DNA from: Bacillota bacterium
Lineage (GTDB): Bacteria; Bacillota; Clostridia; Christensenellales; UMGS416
Assembly (NCBI GenBank): GCA_016281935.1
Contig: JAEEJN010000038.1
Span: 1 to 64,000 of the forward strand
Direction of reading: 5' to 3'
Length of the DNA: 64,000 nt
The translations under genes and the position numbers were made by a program. A model generated the notes under the pieces. The model was not told where the DNA came from. It saw only the letters and a program-made list of their open reading frames with translations, and searched no databases. Below, in pieces: positions 1 through 9,559 of the stretch (positions are counted from its first letter, which is position 1; each line of letters opens with the position of its first letter).

Positions 1-563
1 ATTATACGGGCAGTCTGACTCTGCAGGCGCTGGTCCAGAATATGGGCTTCTTCCTCGAACTGGGCGACTGGAATCCGGTGAATGCCCAGGGCATCGACTG
101 GAAGATCGAGAACGGCAAGTCCGACGTAGCACAGGAGACTTTCTTTGCGCGGAACGTGTACGCGGAGGAAAAAGAAGTTGCTCTGTCTGAAGGATGGCAT
201 GATTTCCGGATCGTGACCTATCACGGCGGCTTCGACTGCTATATCGACGGTGAGCTGATCCATACAGTGGTTCTGCCCAGTTATCCCGCTGTGGAAGCCG
301 TGGCCGATACGTCTGAAGATTCCGTCATCGTCAAGATCGTGAATTTCACGGATGTGTGCGAGACCATCGATGTCACCCTGGACTGTGATGTGGCTTCCGA
401 GTACACGCTGAAGCTCCTTGCCGGAGATGCGAACGATGGGAATTCCATTTCCGATCCCGAAAATGTGAAAGCTTCTGAATGCGTACGGACCGGAGCGGCC
501 AGGGAGTTCGCCTATGAAGCTCCCGCCAACTCTCTCTCCATCCTCATCCTCAAAAAAGCATAA
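1..563 (+). CDS. GH51 alpha-L-arabinofuranosidase, C-terminal part (5' end outside window)
   Basis: Open frame from base 3; GWHDFRIVTYHGGFDCYIDGELIHTVVLPSYPAVEAVADT...LSILILKKA closely matches the C-terminus of the complete paralog at 2410-4860. Confidence 0.85.
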   Translation, partial: YTGSLTLQALVQNMGFFLELGDWNPVNAQGIDWKIENGKSDVAQETFFARNVYAEEKEVALSEGWHDFRIVTYHGGFDCYIDGELIHTVVLPSYPAVEAVADTSEDSVIVKIVNFTDVCETIDVTLDCDVASEYTLKLLAGDANDGNSISDPENVKASECVRTGAAREFAYEAPANSLSILILKKA

Positions 564-573
564 TCAGACCCTG

Positions 574-604
574 AGGAGGCAGCCCATCCGGGCGTGCCTC
601 CTTC
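574..604 (+). terminator. Rho-independent terminator-like hairpin
   Basis: AGGAGGCAGCCC...GGGCGTGCCTCCT followed by a pyrimidine-rich tract, just after the GH51 stop. Confidence 0.6.
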
Positions 605-667
605 TTTTCCCCGAGTCCTTCCGTCCGTGAAGGGCCGGTGCTAGCGATCAGCAAAGGAGACCGATCC

Positions 668-1444
668 ATGGCGCTTCTCAACGTCAATTTCTTTTCGGAC
701 GCTCTCGGGATGTCTGTCTCGATGAACGTCATACTGCCAGAACCGGGCAGGGAAGCACGGAAACCATATCCGGTGCTGTATCTTCTCCACGGCATGTCGG
801 GCGATCATAATTCCTGGTGCCGAAAGAGTTCCATCGAACGCTATGCAGAACAGAAGGGCATAGCGGTGGTCATGCCGTCAACGGCTCTCGGCTGGTATAC
901 CGATATGGCGTACGGCTATGACTATTTCAAATTCATATCTTCCGAGCTTCCTGCGGTTTGCCGTTCGTTCTTTCCCAATATCTCGGATCGCAGGGAGGAT
1001 ACTTATGCCGCAGGACTGTCCATGGGCGGCTACGGTGCGCTCAAATGCGTCATACGGGCACCGGAGACTTTCTCGGCAGCGGGCTGTCTGTCGGGTGCGC
1101 TGGATATCGCCAGCCTGTATGGGGACGTCATGAAGTCTGAGGAGGCTCCTGTATTTGAGAACGCATTCGGTTCGCTGAGGCGACTTCGTGCGGAGGGCAA
1201 CGATCTCATGCTCGAAGCAGGGAAACTCGCTGCATCCGGCAGACCTATGCCCCGCATCTTCACATGGTGCGGCAAGCAGGATTTCCTGTACAGAAACAAC
1301 CGAAGGGCGGTCCGTCGGCTGAAAACTCTTGGGTTCGACGTCACGGATACCTGGTCTGACGGTGACCACAGCTGGCAGTATTGGGACAGGGAAATCGTCA
1401 GCGTCCTCGATTTCCTTTGCGGTTCCGGAAAGGAGACTGAATAA
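668..1444 (+). CDS. CE1/esterase D-like alpha/beta hydrolase (EstA tributyrin/feruloyl esterase type)
   Basis: YLLHGMSGDHNSW, GLSMGGYGA nucleophile elbow, C-terminal DGDHSWQYW His; AAAGGAG RBS before ATG 668. Confidence 0.8.
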   Translation: MALLNVNFFSDALGMSVSMNVILPEPGREARKPYPVLYLLHGMSGDHNSWCRKSSIERYAEQKGIAVVMPSTALGWYTDMAYGYDYFKFISSELPAVCRSFFPNISDRREDTYAAGLSMGGYGALKCVIRAPETFSAAGCLSGALDIASLYGDVMKSEEAPVFENAFGSLRRLRAEGNDLMLEAGKLAASGRPMPRIFTWCGKQDFLYRNNRRAVRRLKTLGFDVTDTWSDGDHSWQYWDREIVSVLDFLCGSGKETE

Positions 1445-2253
1445 TGGCACTTGTCAGGATCGACTTTGAATCAAAAACTCTGGGCATGGACACTGTCTGC
1501 GACGTGATCCTGCCCCAGAAAGCGACACGTCTCATCGGCATGGAAACAGCCGAGCGAGAGGGGGGGACCCCTGTCCTCTGGCTTCTGCACGGTGCGTCGG
1601 ATGACGAGACGATCTGGCAGCGGCGCACTTCGATCGAGCGCTATGCGGCTCCTCTGGGTCTTGCTGTCGTCATGCCCGGTGTACAGCTTTCCTCATACGC
1701 TGACATGGCACATGGCGGGAAATACTATACCTACGTCTCCAAAGAGCTCCCGGAGATCATGCATGAGTTCTTCGGCTTCTCACAGAAACGCGAAGACAAC
1801 TTCATTGCCGGCCTTTCCATGGGCGGATTCGGATGCATGAAGATCGGACTCGCAAATCCCGATCAATATGCCGCGATAGGCTGCCTGTCTGCAGGCATCT
1901 CCCGTGCAGGTGTCAGGCGCAGAGGCATGGACGCAGCACGGAAACGGCGCAATGAAGCTGTGTACGGCAAACGTGATCTGCATGGTACGGAGGAGGATCC
2001 CGAGTATCAGGCCCGGTCCATCATCGAGGAGGGAAAACCGATCCCCAGGATCTACCACTCCTGCGGAAGCGAGGATTTCCTCAAGGCTTCTGCACATCAT
2101 ACGCGTGATTTTTTCCTTGGCTTCGAGGGCAATCCGTTTGACTACGTCTATGAAGAAGATCCCGGAGCCCACACATGGGAATACTGGGACGAACATATCC
2201 AGCATTTTCTTGCGTACATCGGCCTGGAAAAGCAGGCGGATATCCGCAACTGA
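1444..2253 (+). CDS. CE1/esterase D-like alpha/beta hydrolase, paralog of the upstream gene
   Basis: WLLHGASDDETIW, GLSMGGFGC, AHTWEYWDEHI; start overlaps the upstream stop. Confidence 0.8.
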   Translation: MALVRIDFESKTLGMDTVCDVILPQKATRLIGMETAEREGGTPVLWLLHGASDDETIWQRRTSIERYAAPLGLAVVMPGVQLSSYADMAHGGKYYTYVSKELPEIMHEFFGFSQKREDNFIAGLSMGGFGCMKIGLANPDQYAAIGCLSAGISRAGVRRRGMDAARKRRNEAVYGKRDLHGTEEDPEYQARSIIEEGKPIPRIYHSCGSEDFLKASAHHTRDFFLGFEGNPFDYVYEEDPGAHTWEYWDEHIQHFLAYIGLEKQADIRN

Positions 2254-2270
2254 CAAGCCGTAGGCAGCAG

Positions 2271-2296
2271 CGCCTCCCTGCAGGGAGGCGTTTTTC
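2271..2296 (+). terminator. Rho-independent terminator
   Basis: CGCCTCCCTGCAGGGAGGCG perfect inverted repeat followed by TTTTT. Confidence 0.75.
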
Positions 2297-2409
2297 ATCC
2301 GAAGGGATTTGCGGATCGTTTCTTGCGCGTGCTTTTTTCGTGTGGTATGATGTATTTAGTGAAATTCGGTTTTCCGAATGAAGAACAAGAAATGCAAAGG
2401 AGAAAAGGA

Positions 2410-4860
2410 ATGACCAAAATCACGATCCAGACCGGGAATCCCAAGTTCCCTGTCACAGAGACCCTGTACGGACTGTTCTTTGAGGACATCAACCGTTCCG
2501 GCGACGGCGGTGTTTATCCCGAGATGATCCGCAACTGCACTTTTGAAGACTCTCTGGTTCCTGAAGAGTGCTGTCTGGTGGATGGCGAGGACAAGTTCTT
2601 CGAGTCTCCCTCCGGTTGGAGAGGCGAGTTCAACCACGGTGAAGGCCTGCCTCGCTGGATTGAAGAGAACAAGACCGAATACACGCCGATCCCTGCGTGG
2701 TATGCCGAGAAGGCTGAGATGAGCCTGGACGCTGAGGATACCCTCAACGCAAAGCGCCGCGTCTCTCTGAAGGTCAAGTTCGAAGACGGCGGCAAGATCT
2801 GCAACACCGGCTTTATGGGTGTGCCCGCTGTCAAAGGCCGCGCGCTGAACTTCTTCATGTTCGCCAAGTCCTGCTGCGATCATGCGGTCAAAGTCAAGCT
2901 GGTTTCTTCCTGCGGCTGCACCGTGTACGCGGAGACCTGCTTCATGGTCAAGTCCAACGGCTATTCCCGTTATGATGCGGCTTTCGTGCCGAACGATGAC
3001 GACAAAGACGCCCGTCTCGTGATCGAAGCGCCCGAAGGCTTCACGTTGCATCTGGGATTCATCTCCCTCAAACCCGCCGACACCTACAACGGCCACGGCC
3101 TGCGCAAGGATCTCGTGGAGAAGCTGGCTGCTCTGAAACCCGGCTTCATGCGTTTCCCCGGCGGCTGCATCGTGGAAGGCTTCACCTGGTCTTCTTCCCT
3201 GAAGTTCTCCAACATGATCGGCCCCGTCTGGGAGCGTCCCACCGACTGGAACCTGTGGGCTTATAACACCGTGAACGGTTTCGGCTATCATGAATTCCTG
3301 CAGCTCTGCGAAGACCTGAACATGAAGAAGATGTGGGTCTTCAACTGCGGCATGACCTGCCAGGCCCGCAACATGATTCCTTTTGAGGGCGAGCAGCTTC
3401 AGAATGCTCTGCAGGAAGCCATCGATGCCATCGAGTATGCTACCGCACCTGTAGGCACGAAGTGGGGCGACGTCCGTGCAGCAGCCGGCCATCCCGAACC
3501 CTTCGGCATGGACTATGTCGAGATCGGAAACGAGAACTGGGGCCCCGTCTACAACGAGCGCTATAAGATGTGCTATGACGAACTCAAGAAGCGTTATCCG
3601 GACATCACCTTCATCTCCAACACGCATACGGAGCGTGACGGACTGACGACGGAAGTCGCGGATGAGCACTTCTACAACACTCCCGAGTTCTTCGCAGAGA
3701 ACATCCATATGTATGACAATTATCCCCGCAAGGCGCAGGGCGGCCCCGACATCTTCGTCGGTGAATATGCCGTGACACAGGGCAAGCCCGGTTCCCTGTT
3801 TGCCGCACTGGGCGAAGCCATGTTCCTCATGGGCATGGAGCGCAACCAGGATGTCGTGAAGCTGGCTTCCTATGCGCCTCTGTTTGAGAACGTGTCCTTC
3901 TACAACTGGTATCCGAACCTCATCTGCTTCGACAATACCGACAGCTACGGGATTCCCTCCTGGCATATGCTCAAGCTCATGGGCGAGAACCGCGGCACCA
4001 AGTTCGTCGATGCCAAGACCGAGACGGAGACCCTGTATAAGGATGTCGCCGGTGTGTTCTCTCTGTTCTCCTCCGGTTCCTTCTCTTTCAAGAACGCCAA
4101 GATCGACGGCAAGCCCGTGGGCGTGTCCCATGAACTCCTGGGCGGCGTGAAAGAAGAGAACGGTGTATTCACGACCTTCGGAAAAGAGATGGATCCGCGC
4201 ATGTTCCGTGGACCGTTCGCCGGCCGTGGATTTGAGAAATACACCCGTGTCGCGCTGGGTGACGAACCCGTGGTCGAAGGCTGCTTCGAAGTTTCCATCG
4301 ATTTCCAGGGTTCCATGACTCTGCAGCCCAACGTACGCAACAGAAGACTTCGGACCGGTGAGGATCTGTGGAGCTTCATGAGCGCCCGCGGCTTTGACTG
4401 GAAGATCGAGAACGGTGTTTCCCATGTGGGTGAAGAACGCTTCCGTGAGTTCCTGGATTTCGCTCCTGCCAAGGAAGTGGCTCTGAGCAACGGCTGGCAT
4501 GACTTCAAGATCGTCACCTACATCGGCGGTTTCGACTGCTATATCGACGGTGAACTGATTCAGAAGGCTGTTCTGCCCAGCTATCCCGCGGTGGAAGCCG
4601 TGGCTGATACCTGCGACGACGCTGTCATCATCAAGATCGTGAACATCACGAACAAGGAAGAAGACATCGAGATCGCTCTGGACTGCGATGTGAAGTCTGA
4701 ATACTGCCTGAAGGTGCTTGCCGGTGATCCCGACGCGGGCAACTCCATCAAGGATCCCGAGAATGTCAAGATCGCAGAATGCGAAGCGACCGGTGCTGCG
4801 AAGGATTTCGTCTACAAAGCCCCTGCTTCCTCTCTGTCTGTCCTGATCCTCAAAAAGTAA
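2410..4860 (+). CDS. GH51 alpha-L-arabinofuranosidase
   Basis: LYGLFFEDINRSGDGGVYPEMIRN, RFPGGCIVEGF, YVEIGNEN (acid/base region), FVGEYAVT (nucleophile region); AAAGGAG RBS; no signal peptide. Confidence 0.9.
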   Translation: MTKITIQTGNPKFPVTETLYGLFFEDINRSGDGGVYPEMIRNCTFEDSLVPEECCLVDGEDKFFESPSGWRGEFNHGEGLPRWIEENKTEYTPIPAWYAEKAEMSLDAEDTLNAKRRVSLKVKFEDGGKICNTGFMGVPAVKGRALNFFMFAKSCCDHAVKVKLVSSCGCTVYAETCFMVKSNGYSRYDAAFVPNDDDKDARLVIEAPEGFTLHLGFISLKPADTYNGHGLRKDLVEKLAALKPGFMRFPGGCIVEGFTWSSSLKFSNMIGPVWERPTDWNLWAYNTVNGFGYHEFLQLCEDLNMKKMWVFNCGMTCQARNMIPFEGEQLQNALQEAIDAIEYATAPVGTKWGDVRAAAGHPEPFGMDYVEIGNENWGPVYNERYKMCYDELKKRYPDITFISNTHTERDGLTTEVADEHFYNTPEFFAENIHMYDNYPRKAQGGPDIFVGEYAVTQGKPGSLFAALGEAMFLMGMERNQDVVKLASYAPLFENVSFYNWYPNLICFDNTDSYGIPSWHMLKLMGENRGTKFVDAKTETETLYKDVAGVFSLFSSGSFSFKNAKIDGKPVGVSHELLGGVKEENGVFTTFGKEMDPRMFRGPFAGRGFEKYTRVALGDEPVVEGCFEVSIDFQGSMTLQPNVRNRRLRTGEDLWSFMSARGFDWKIENGVSHVGEERFREFLDFAPAKEVALSNGWHDFKIVTYIGGFDCYIDGELIQKAVLPSYPAVEAVADTCDDAVIIKIVNITNKEEDIEIALDCDVKSEYCLKVLAGDPDAGNSIKDPENVKIAECEATGAAKDFVYKAPASSLSVLILKK

Positions 4861-4874
4861 TTCCGACAAACACG

Positions 4875-4910
4875 GATGCCGGCTCGTTGAGCCGGCATCT
4901 TCTTTATCTT
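4875..4910 (+). terminator. Terminator hairpin between convergent genes
   Basis: GATGCCGGCTC-GTT-GAGCCGGCATC followed by TTCTTTATCTT. Confidence 0.65.
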
Positions 4911-5466
4911 ACAGAAAACCTCTGCGACCGTTCCAGGTCAGGACAGGTTTGTATCCGAGGCGGGAATACCATCCGGGCAGGTGGGTATAACTGATCCAGG
5001 AGAGATCGAAGCCTTCCCGATCGAGGAGGAGTGTGGCTTTCCGCACCATGGCCAGCCCGATGCCCTGTCTCTGAAAGGAGGGAAGCGTTCCGACGCAGCC
5101 GGGTCCGGCGATGCGGAGCGGAGTGCCGCTGACGGAATGACTTCCCAGATCTTCCAGAATGCAGAAAGACAGGATCAGTCCGTCCCAGCCGAATGCGCAG
5201 AAGACCCGGTCCGCATTTTCAAAATAAGGGATCCAGTATGGATTGACGCTGCCAAATGCCTGCCGAAGCTGGGCCATTTCGCCTTTCCAAAAGCCGAATG
5301 ATACACCGTCGGGAACCGCGTGTTCAAGTGGAAGGGGCTGTTCTGTTCTCAGATCCATGACGAGCTCGGTCAGGATCTCTTCTTCAGGCATGTCATGAAC
5401 CCATGGATGGTCAAAATGTTCCGGAAACATCTCGTTGAACAGCCGGATCGCTTCTGCTTTTTCCAT
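4909..5466 (-). CDS. GNAT family N-acetyltransferase
   Basis: LRIAGPGCVGTLPSFQRQGIGLAMVRKATLLLDREGFDLSWI acetyl-CoA binding motif. Confidence 0.75.
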   Translation of the reverse strand: MEKAEAIRLFNEMFPEHFDHPWVHDMPEEEILTELVMDLRTEQPLPLEHAVPDGVSFGFWKGEMAQLRQAFGSVNPYWIPYFENADRVFCAFGWDGLILSFCILEDLGSHSVSGTPLRIAGPGCVGTLPSFQRQGIGLAMVRKATLLLDREGFDLSWISYTHLPGWYSRLGYKPVLTWNGRRGFL

Positions 5467-5603
5467 CTGTCAGCCTCCTTTCCTTTCTGCTTCAGAAGAT
5501 AGCGAAACCTGCATCGCCTGTCAAGGGTGACTGCCTTGCATCCGTTGGGTGCCTGTGCTAATATGGAGCCGCAGACACATGTATCAGAAAGGAGTTTTCA
5601 AAT

Positions 5604-6503
5604 ATGAAAGTAGGATTCATCGGTCTTGGCATTATGGGCCGTCCCATGGCGGGAAATTTGATCAAGGCCGGCTATTCCCTGATCGTAAACGATCTGAACG
5701 AGCAGGCTGTCAAAGCGCTGGAGGAACAAGGCGCACAGGCAGGCACCCCCAAAGAGATCGGTGCTGCCTGTGATGTGATCTTCCTGAGCCTTCCCAACGG
5801 CTCGATCGTACAGGATATCCTTTTCGGTGAAAACGGTGTTGCCGCCTCGATCCGTCCGGGCACTCTTGTGTGTGACACGAGTTCCGTAACGCCCGGAGAA
5901 GCTCAGACGTGTTTCCGCCGCATGAAGGAACTCGGTGTGGGTTTTGTGGATGCGCCTGTGTCGGGTGGAGAGCCCGGAGCGATCGCGGGGACTCTTGCGT
6001 TCATGGCAGGAGGAGAAGAAGCCGACTTTGAAGCGCTGAAACCTTTCTTCTCTGCAATGGGGTCTTCCTGCGTTCTGATCGGCGGGTCCGGATCCGGGTG
6101 TGTGACGAAGCTTGCGAATCAGGTCATTGTGAATCTGACGATCGCAGCGGTCTCTGAAGCCTTTGTGCTTGCTGTGAAAGCGGGAGCGGATCCTGTGAAG
6201 GTCTATGAGGCGATCCGCGGCGGTCTTGCCGGAAGTGCGGTTCTGGATGCCAAGATTCCCATGATCGTGGAGAGGAACTTCAAGCCCGGCGGCAAGATCT
6301 CCATCAATCACAAGGACATCAAGAACGTGCTCGCGACGGCCCATGAGGTCGATGCCCCCGTTCCGCTGACAGCCCAGCTATTTGAGATCCAGCAGGCTTT
6401 GAAAGTCGCAGGCTGCATGGATGACGACCATTGTGCATATGTGAAATACTTCGAAAGACTGGCTGACGTGACAGTGCAGAAGAAGGAGAGCGAAGCGGAA
6501 TGA
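5604..6503 (+). CDS. Beta-hydroxyacid dehydrogenase, tartronate semialdehyde reductase (GarR) or L-threonate dehydrogenase (LtnD) type
   Basis: GFIGLGIMGRPMAGNLIKAGYSL; DAPVSGGEPGA; KLANQ catalytic Lys region. Confidence 0.85.
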   Translation: MKVGFIGLGIMGRPMAGNLIKAGYSLIVNDLNEQAVKALEEQGAQAGTPKEIGAACDVIFLSLPNGSIVQDILFGENGVAASIRPGTLVCDTSSVTPGEAQTCFRRMKELGVGFVDAPVSGGEPGAIAGTLAFMAGGEEADFEALKPFFSAMGSSCVLIGGSGSGCVTKLANQVIVNLTIAAVSEAFVLAVKAGADPVKVYEAIRGGLAGSAVLDAKIPMIVERNFKPGGKISINHKDIKNVLATAHEVDAPVPLTAQLFEIQQALKVAGCMDDDHCAYVKYFERLADVTVQKKESEAE

Positions 6504-7924
6504 CTTGGCTGAAAGCAGATATCCTAGACGCTTTTCCCGCTGTAGATGAAACTGCGGTGGACGTTCTCCTGAACGAGTCGATCGCAAAGGACCCGACCAA
6601 ACTGGTCGTCCTGGACGATGACCCTACAGGAGTGCAGACAGTGCATGACATATCGGTCTATACCCGCTGGGACAAGGAATCGATCCGGAAAGGTTTTGCG
6701 GAGGGGAACAAGGTCTTTTACATCCTGACGAACTCCAGAGGCATGACGCCTGCCGAGACGGAAAAACTGCACAGAGAGATCGCGGAAACGGTTGCTTCCG
6801 TCGCGCAGGAGACGGGAAAACCCTATCTGTTCATGTCCCGAAGCGATTCCACTCTGCGCGGACATTATCCTCTGGAACCCAGGATCCTGAAAGAAGCGAT
6901 GGAAAAGCATGGTTTCTCCGTGGATGGGGAAATCCTGACGCCTTTCTTCAAGGAAGGCGGTCGTTTCACGATTGGAAACGTCCATTATGTACGGCAGGGA
7001 GATGACCTCGTACCGGCGGCCGAGACTGAATTCGCGAAAGACAAATCTTTCGGATACACTCAGTCTGAAATCCCGAAATACATCGAGGAGAAAACCGGCG
7101 GTGCTTACCGTGCCGAAGATGTGACCTGCATTTCTCTGGATGACCTGCGTTCGCTTCGTTATGAGAAGATCGCAGACCAGCTTTGCCGTGTGCATGATTT
7201 CGGCAAGGTCTGCGTCAATGCCGTGGATTATATCGACCTGAAAATCTTCTGCATCGCTCTCTACAGGGCAATGGGCAAGGGCAGGACTTTCATGTTCCGT
7301 ACTGCCGCTGGCCTTGTTAAGGTCATGGGCGGCATTTCTGACCGGCCTCTGCTCACCAGGAATGACATGGTCGTGTCGGATACGGATATGGGAGGCCTTG
7401 TGGTCGTAGGCAGTCACATGGCCAAGACCACGGCTCAGCTTGAAACACTTCTGACACTGGAAGATACTGTGCCTATCGCTTTCGACTCCGATAAGGTTCT
7501 GGAAGGCGATGAGGCTTTTGAGGCTGAGATCCTTCGATGTGTAGCTGAAGAGGAGAAGGCAATCCAGGCGGGGAAAACAGCGGTTGCATATACGAAACGC
7601 ACTCTGCTTGCGTTGCCGGATGATACGAGAGAAAGCGCTCTTCTCCGTTCCGTGAAAATCAGTGACGGGGTACAGAGACTGGTGGGCGAGCTCAAGGTGA
7701 CTCCTGCGTTCGTCATCGCCAAAGGCGGGATCACGTCGTCTGATATCGGTACGAAGGCATTGCGTGTAAGACGTGCTAACGTCATGGGACAGATCCGGCC
7801 TGGGATTCCTGTCTGGCAGACTGGTCCGGAAAGCAGATTCCCCGGTATTCCCTATGTGATCTTCCCCGGTAATGTGGGCAGTGAAACCGATCTCAGGACT
7901 GCTGTAGAGATCCTTATGGGCTGA
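6500..7924 (+). CDS. Four-carbon acid sugar kinase family protein (OtnK/LtnK/DtnK, former DUF1537)
   Basis: KLVVLDDDPTGVQTVHDISVYTRW; SRSDSTLRGHYPLE; ATGA overlap with upstream dehydrogenase. Confidence 0.85.
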   Translation: MTWLKADILDAFPAVDETAVDVLLNESIAKDPTKLVVLDDDPTGVQTVHDISVYTRWDKESIRKGFAEGNKVFYILTNSRGMTPAETEKLHREIAETVASVAQETGKPYLFMSRSDSTLRGHYPLEPRILKEAMEKHGFSVDGEILTPFFKEGGRFTIGNVHYVRQGDDLVPAAETEFAKDKSFGYTQSEIPKYIEEKTGGAYRAEDVTCISLDDLRSLRYEKIADQLCRVHDFGKVCVNAVDYIDLKIFCIALYRAMGKGRTFMFRTAAGLVKVMGGISDRPLLTRNDMVVSDTDMGGLVVVGSHMAKTTAQLETLLTLEDTVPIAFDSDKVLEGDEAFEAEILRCVAEEEKAIQAGKTAVAYTKRTLLALPDDTRESALLRSVKISDGVQRLVGELKVTPAFVIAKGGITSSDIGTKALRVRRANVMGQIRPGIPVWQTGPESRFPGIPYVIFPGNVGSETDLRTAVEILMG

Positions 7925-7985
7925 TGTCAGCAGTGCTGTCTGACCGGCAGCATGGGACTATCTGTTCAATTTCCTGGAGGGACTC

Positions 7986-8654
7986 ATGAATGAAATACTG
8001 CCATCCGTAAACGCTGAGGATAAACCGGCAGTGAACAATCGACCGAAAATCTGGCTTATTGTCGTGATTGCATTGGCCGTGCTTATGATCCTTCGGAGCA
8101 TCATCGCTTTAGGAGCAATGGGACTGCTCGTCTTCGGATCGGCATCGTCTATAGTGCAGGCGGATACTGATCCCGAGCATTATACATATTATATGGGTGA
8201 TTCTGCCAGGGAAGAATACCGCGGCAAGTGGGGGATGGATGAGACGATCTTTCCGGATAGTCTGAAAGGGCTGGACGTAAAGGAATACAAGATGGTCTAT
8301 TATAATCCCTGGGATGCCCAGTATCTGTCGTATCTGACAGTACAGTATGATGAGGAGGGATTTGCCCGGGAAAGCGGAAGGCTGGCAGAATGCTCTCACG
8401 ATGCATACGAAGGCATCTATGGCGCCTCGGGCTTCGCTGGCAGAGACCCTTTGGCGATGGATGCGGATGCATATAATGGGTTTGTCTATGCCATCCCCAC
8501 GCCGGGGATGAAAAACGCTGTCACCTATGTCATGCTGGTCTTCTGTAATTATCAGTATGATATGGATTACCGTTCGATGATCCCCGAGGAATATCTCCCG
8601 GTCGGTTTTGATGCAGGCCCCGGGAATGCCTACGGTGAAAACGCACGTCCCTGA
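7986..8654 (+). CDS. Hypothetical protein with one N-terminal transmembrane helix
   Basis: Single hydrophobic stretch IWLIVVIALAVLMILRSIIALGAMGLLVF; CTGGAGGG RBS before ATG. Confidence 0.6.
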   Translation: MNEILPSVNAEDKPAVNNRPKIWLIVVIALAVLMILRSIIALGAMGLLVFGSASSIVQADTDPEHYTYYMGDSAREEYRGKWGMDETIFPDSLKGLDVKEYKMVYYNPWDAQYLSYLTVQYDEEGFARESGRLAECSHDAYEGIYGASGFAGRDPLAMDADAYNGFVYAIPTPGMKNAVTYVMLVFCNYQYDMDYRSMIPEEYLPVGFDAGPGNAYGENARP

Positions 8655-8690
8655 CACATGCGTTGTGCCGGCTTGGAACGACAGAATCGT

Positions 8691-8727
8691 AAACCGCACA
8701 GAATGTTCCTCTCTGTGCGGTTTTTCT
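8691..8727 (+). terminator. Rho-independent terminator
   Basis: AAACCGCACAGA...TCTGTGCGGTTT followed by TT. Confidence 0.75.
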
Positions 8728-8791
8728 TTCCCTTGAAGCGAAAATATGCTATCATGAAAACAAATCCCGATCCAAAGAAAAGGAGGCAAAC

Positions 8792-9559
8792 ATGAACTGG
8801 AACAGTTTTCAGACAGACGCCTATGAAGGCCTGATCGCCGAAACGATCAAGATCCCCGGACATGATGGAAAGCCCATCAGGGCTTACTACTCCCGTCCCC
8901 TCGGAGCGGGCCCTCATCCCGGCATCGTTCTCATTCCTCATATGCCCGGCTGGGATGAGTGGTGCAGGGAGACTGCACGCCGGTTCTCTGCTCACGGGTT
9001 CGCGGTCCTGTGCCCCAACATCTACGAAGACTTCGGTCACGCGACGCCTCCGGAAGTTTCCGGAATGGCCAGAGATGCGGGCGGAGCTACGGACGCTGAC
9101 GTCATGGCGGATACAGCGGGGGCTCTGTCATTCCTGCGCAACAGCACGACCAGCAACGGAAAGGTCGGTGTCATCGGCATGTGCTCCGGCGGCCGCCATA
9201 CTTTCCTTGCGGCCTGTACACTGGATGGAGTGGATGCGGCAGTCGACTGCTGGGGCGGCGGCGTCGTATGTCCCCCTGAGCAGCTGAGTCCTGCACGCCC
9301 TGTGGCTCCTATCGATTATGCGGAGAATCTGGACTGCCCTCTGCTCGGTATTTTCGGCAATGAGGATCGAAGCCCCACGCCTGAGGATGTCAATATCCTG
9401 GAAGCGCGGCTGAAGGAACTTGGCAAGGACTACGAATTCCATCGCTACGACGGCGCAGGACACGGATTCTGGTATTATGACAGACCGATGTACCGTCAGA
9501 CGCAGGCTATGGAATCCTGGAACATCGTTCTGGATTTCTTTGACAGGACGCTGAAATGA
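8792..9559 (+). CDS. Dienelactone hydrolase family protein
   Basis: VGVIGMCSGGRHTF nucleophile Cys/Ser elbow; GAGHGFWYYDRP catalytic His; GGAGGC RBS. Confidence 0.8.
   Translation: MNWNSFQTDAYEGLIAETIKIPGHDGKPIRAYYSRPLGAGPHPGIVLIPHMPGWDEWCRETARRFSAHGFAVLCPNIYEDFGHATPPEVSGMARDAGGATDADVMADTAGALSFLRNSTTSNGKVGVIGMCSGGRHTFLAACTLDGVDAAVDCWGGGVVCPPEQLSPARPVAPIDYAENLDCPLLGIFGNEDRSPTPEDVNILEARLKELGKDYEFHRYDGAGHGFWYYDRPMYRQTQAMESWNIVLDFFDRTLK

Noticed and set aside
1-563. Truncated GH51 as a pseudogene
   Set aside because: The truncation is only the window edge; the frame is open to base 1
2356-4869. 837-aa ORF antisense to GH51
   Set aside because: Mirror ORF on a codon-biased gene; no recognisable motifs and the + strand has clear GH51 catalytic motifs, RBS and terminator
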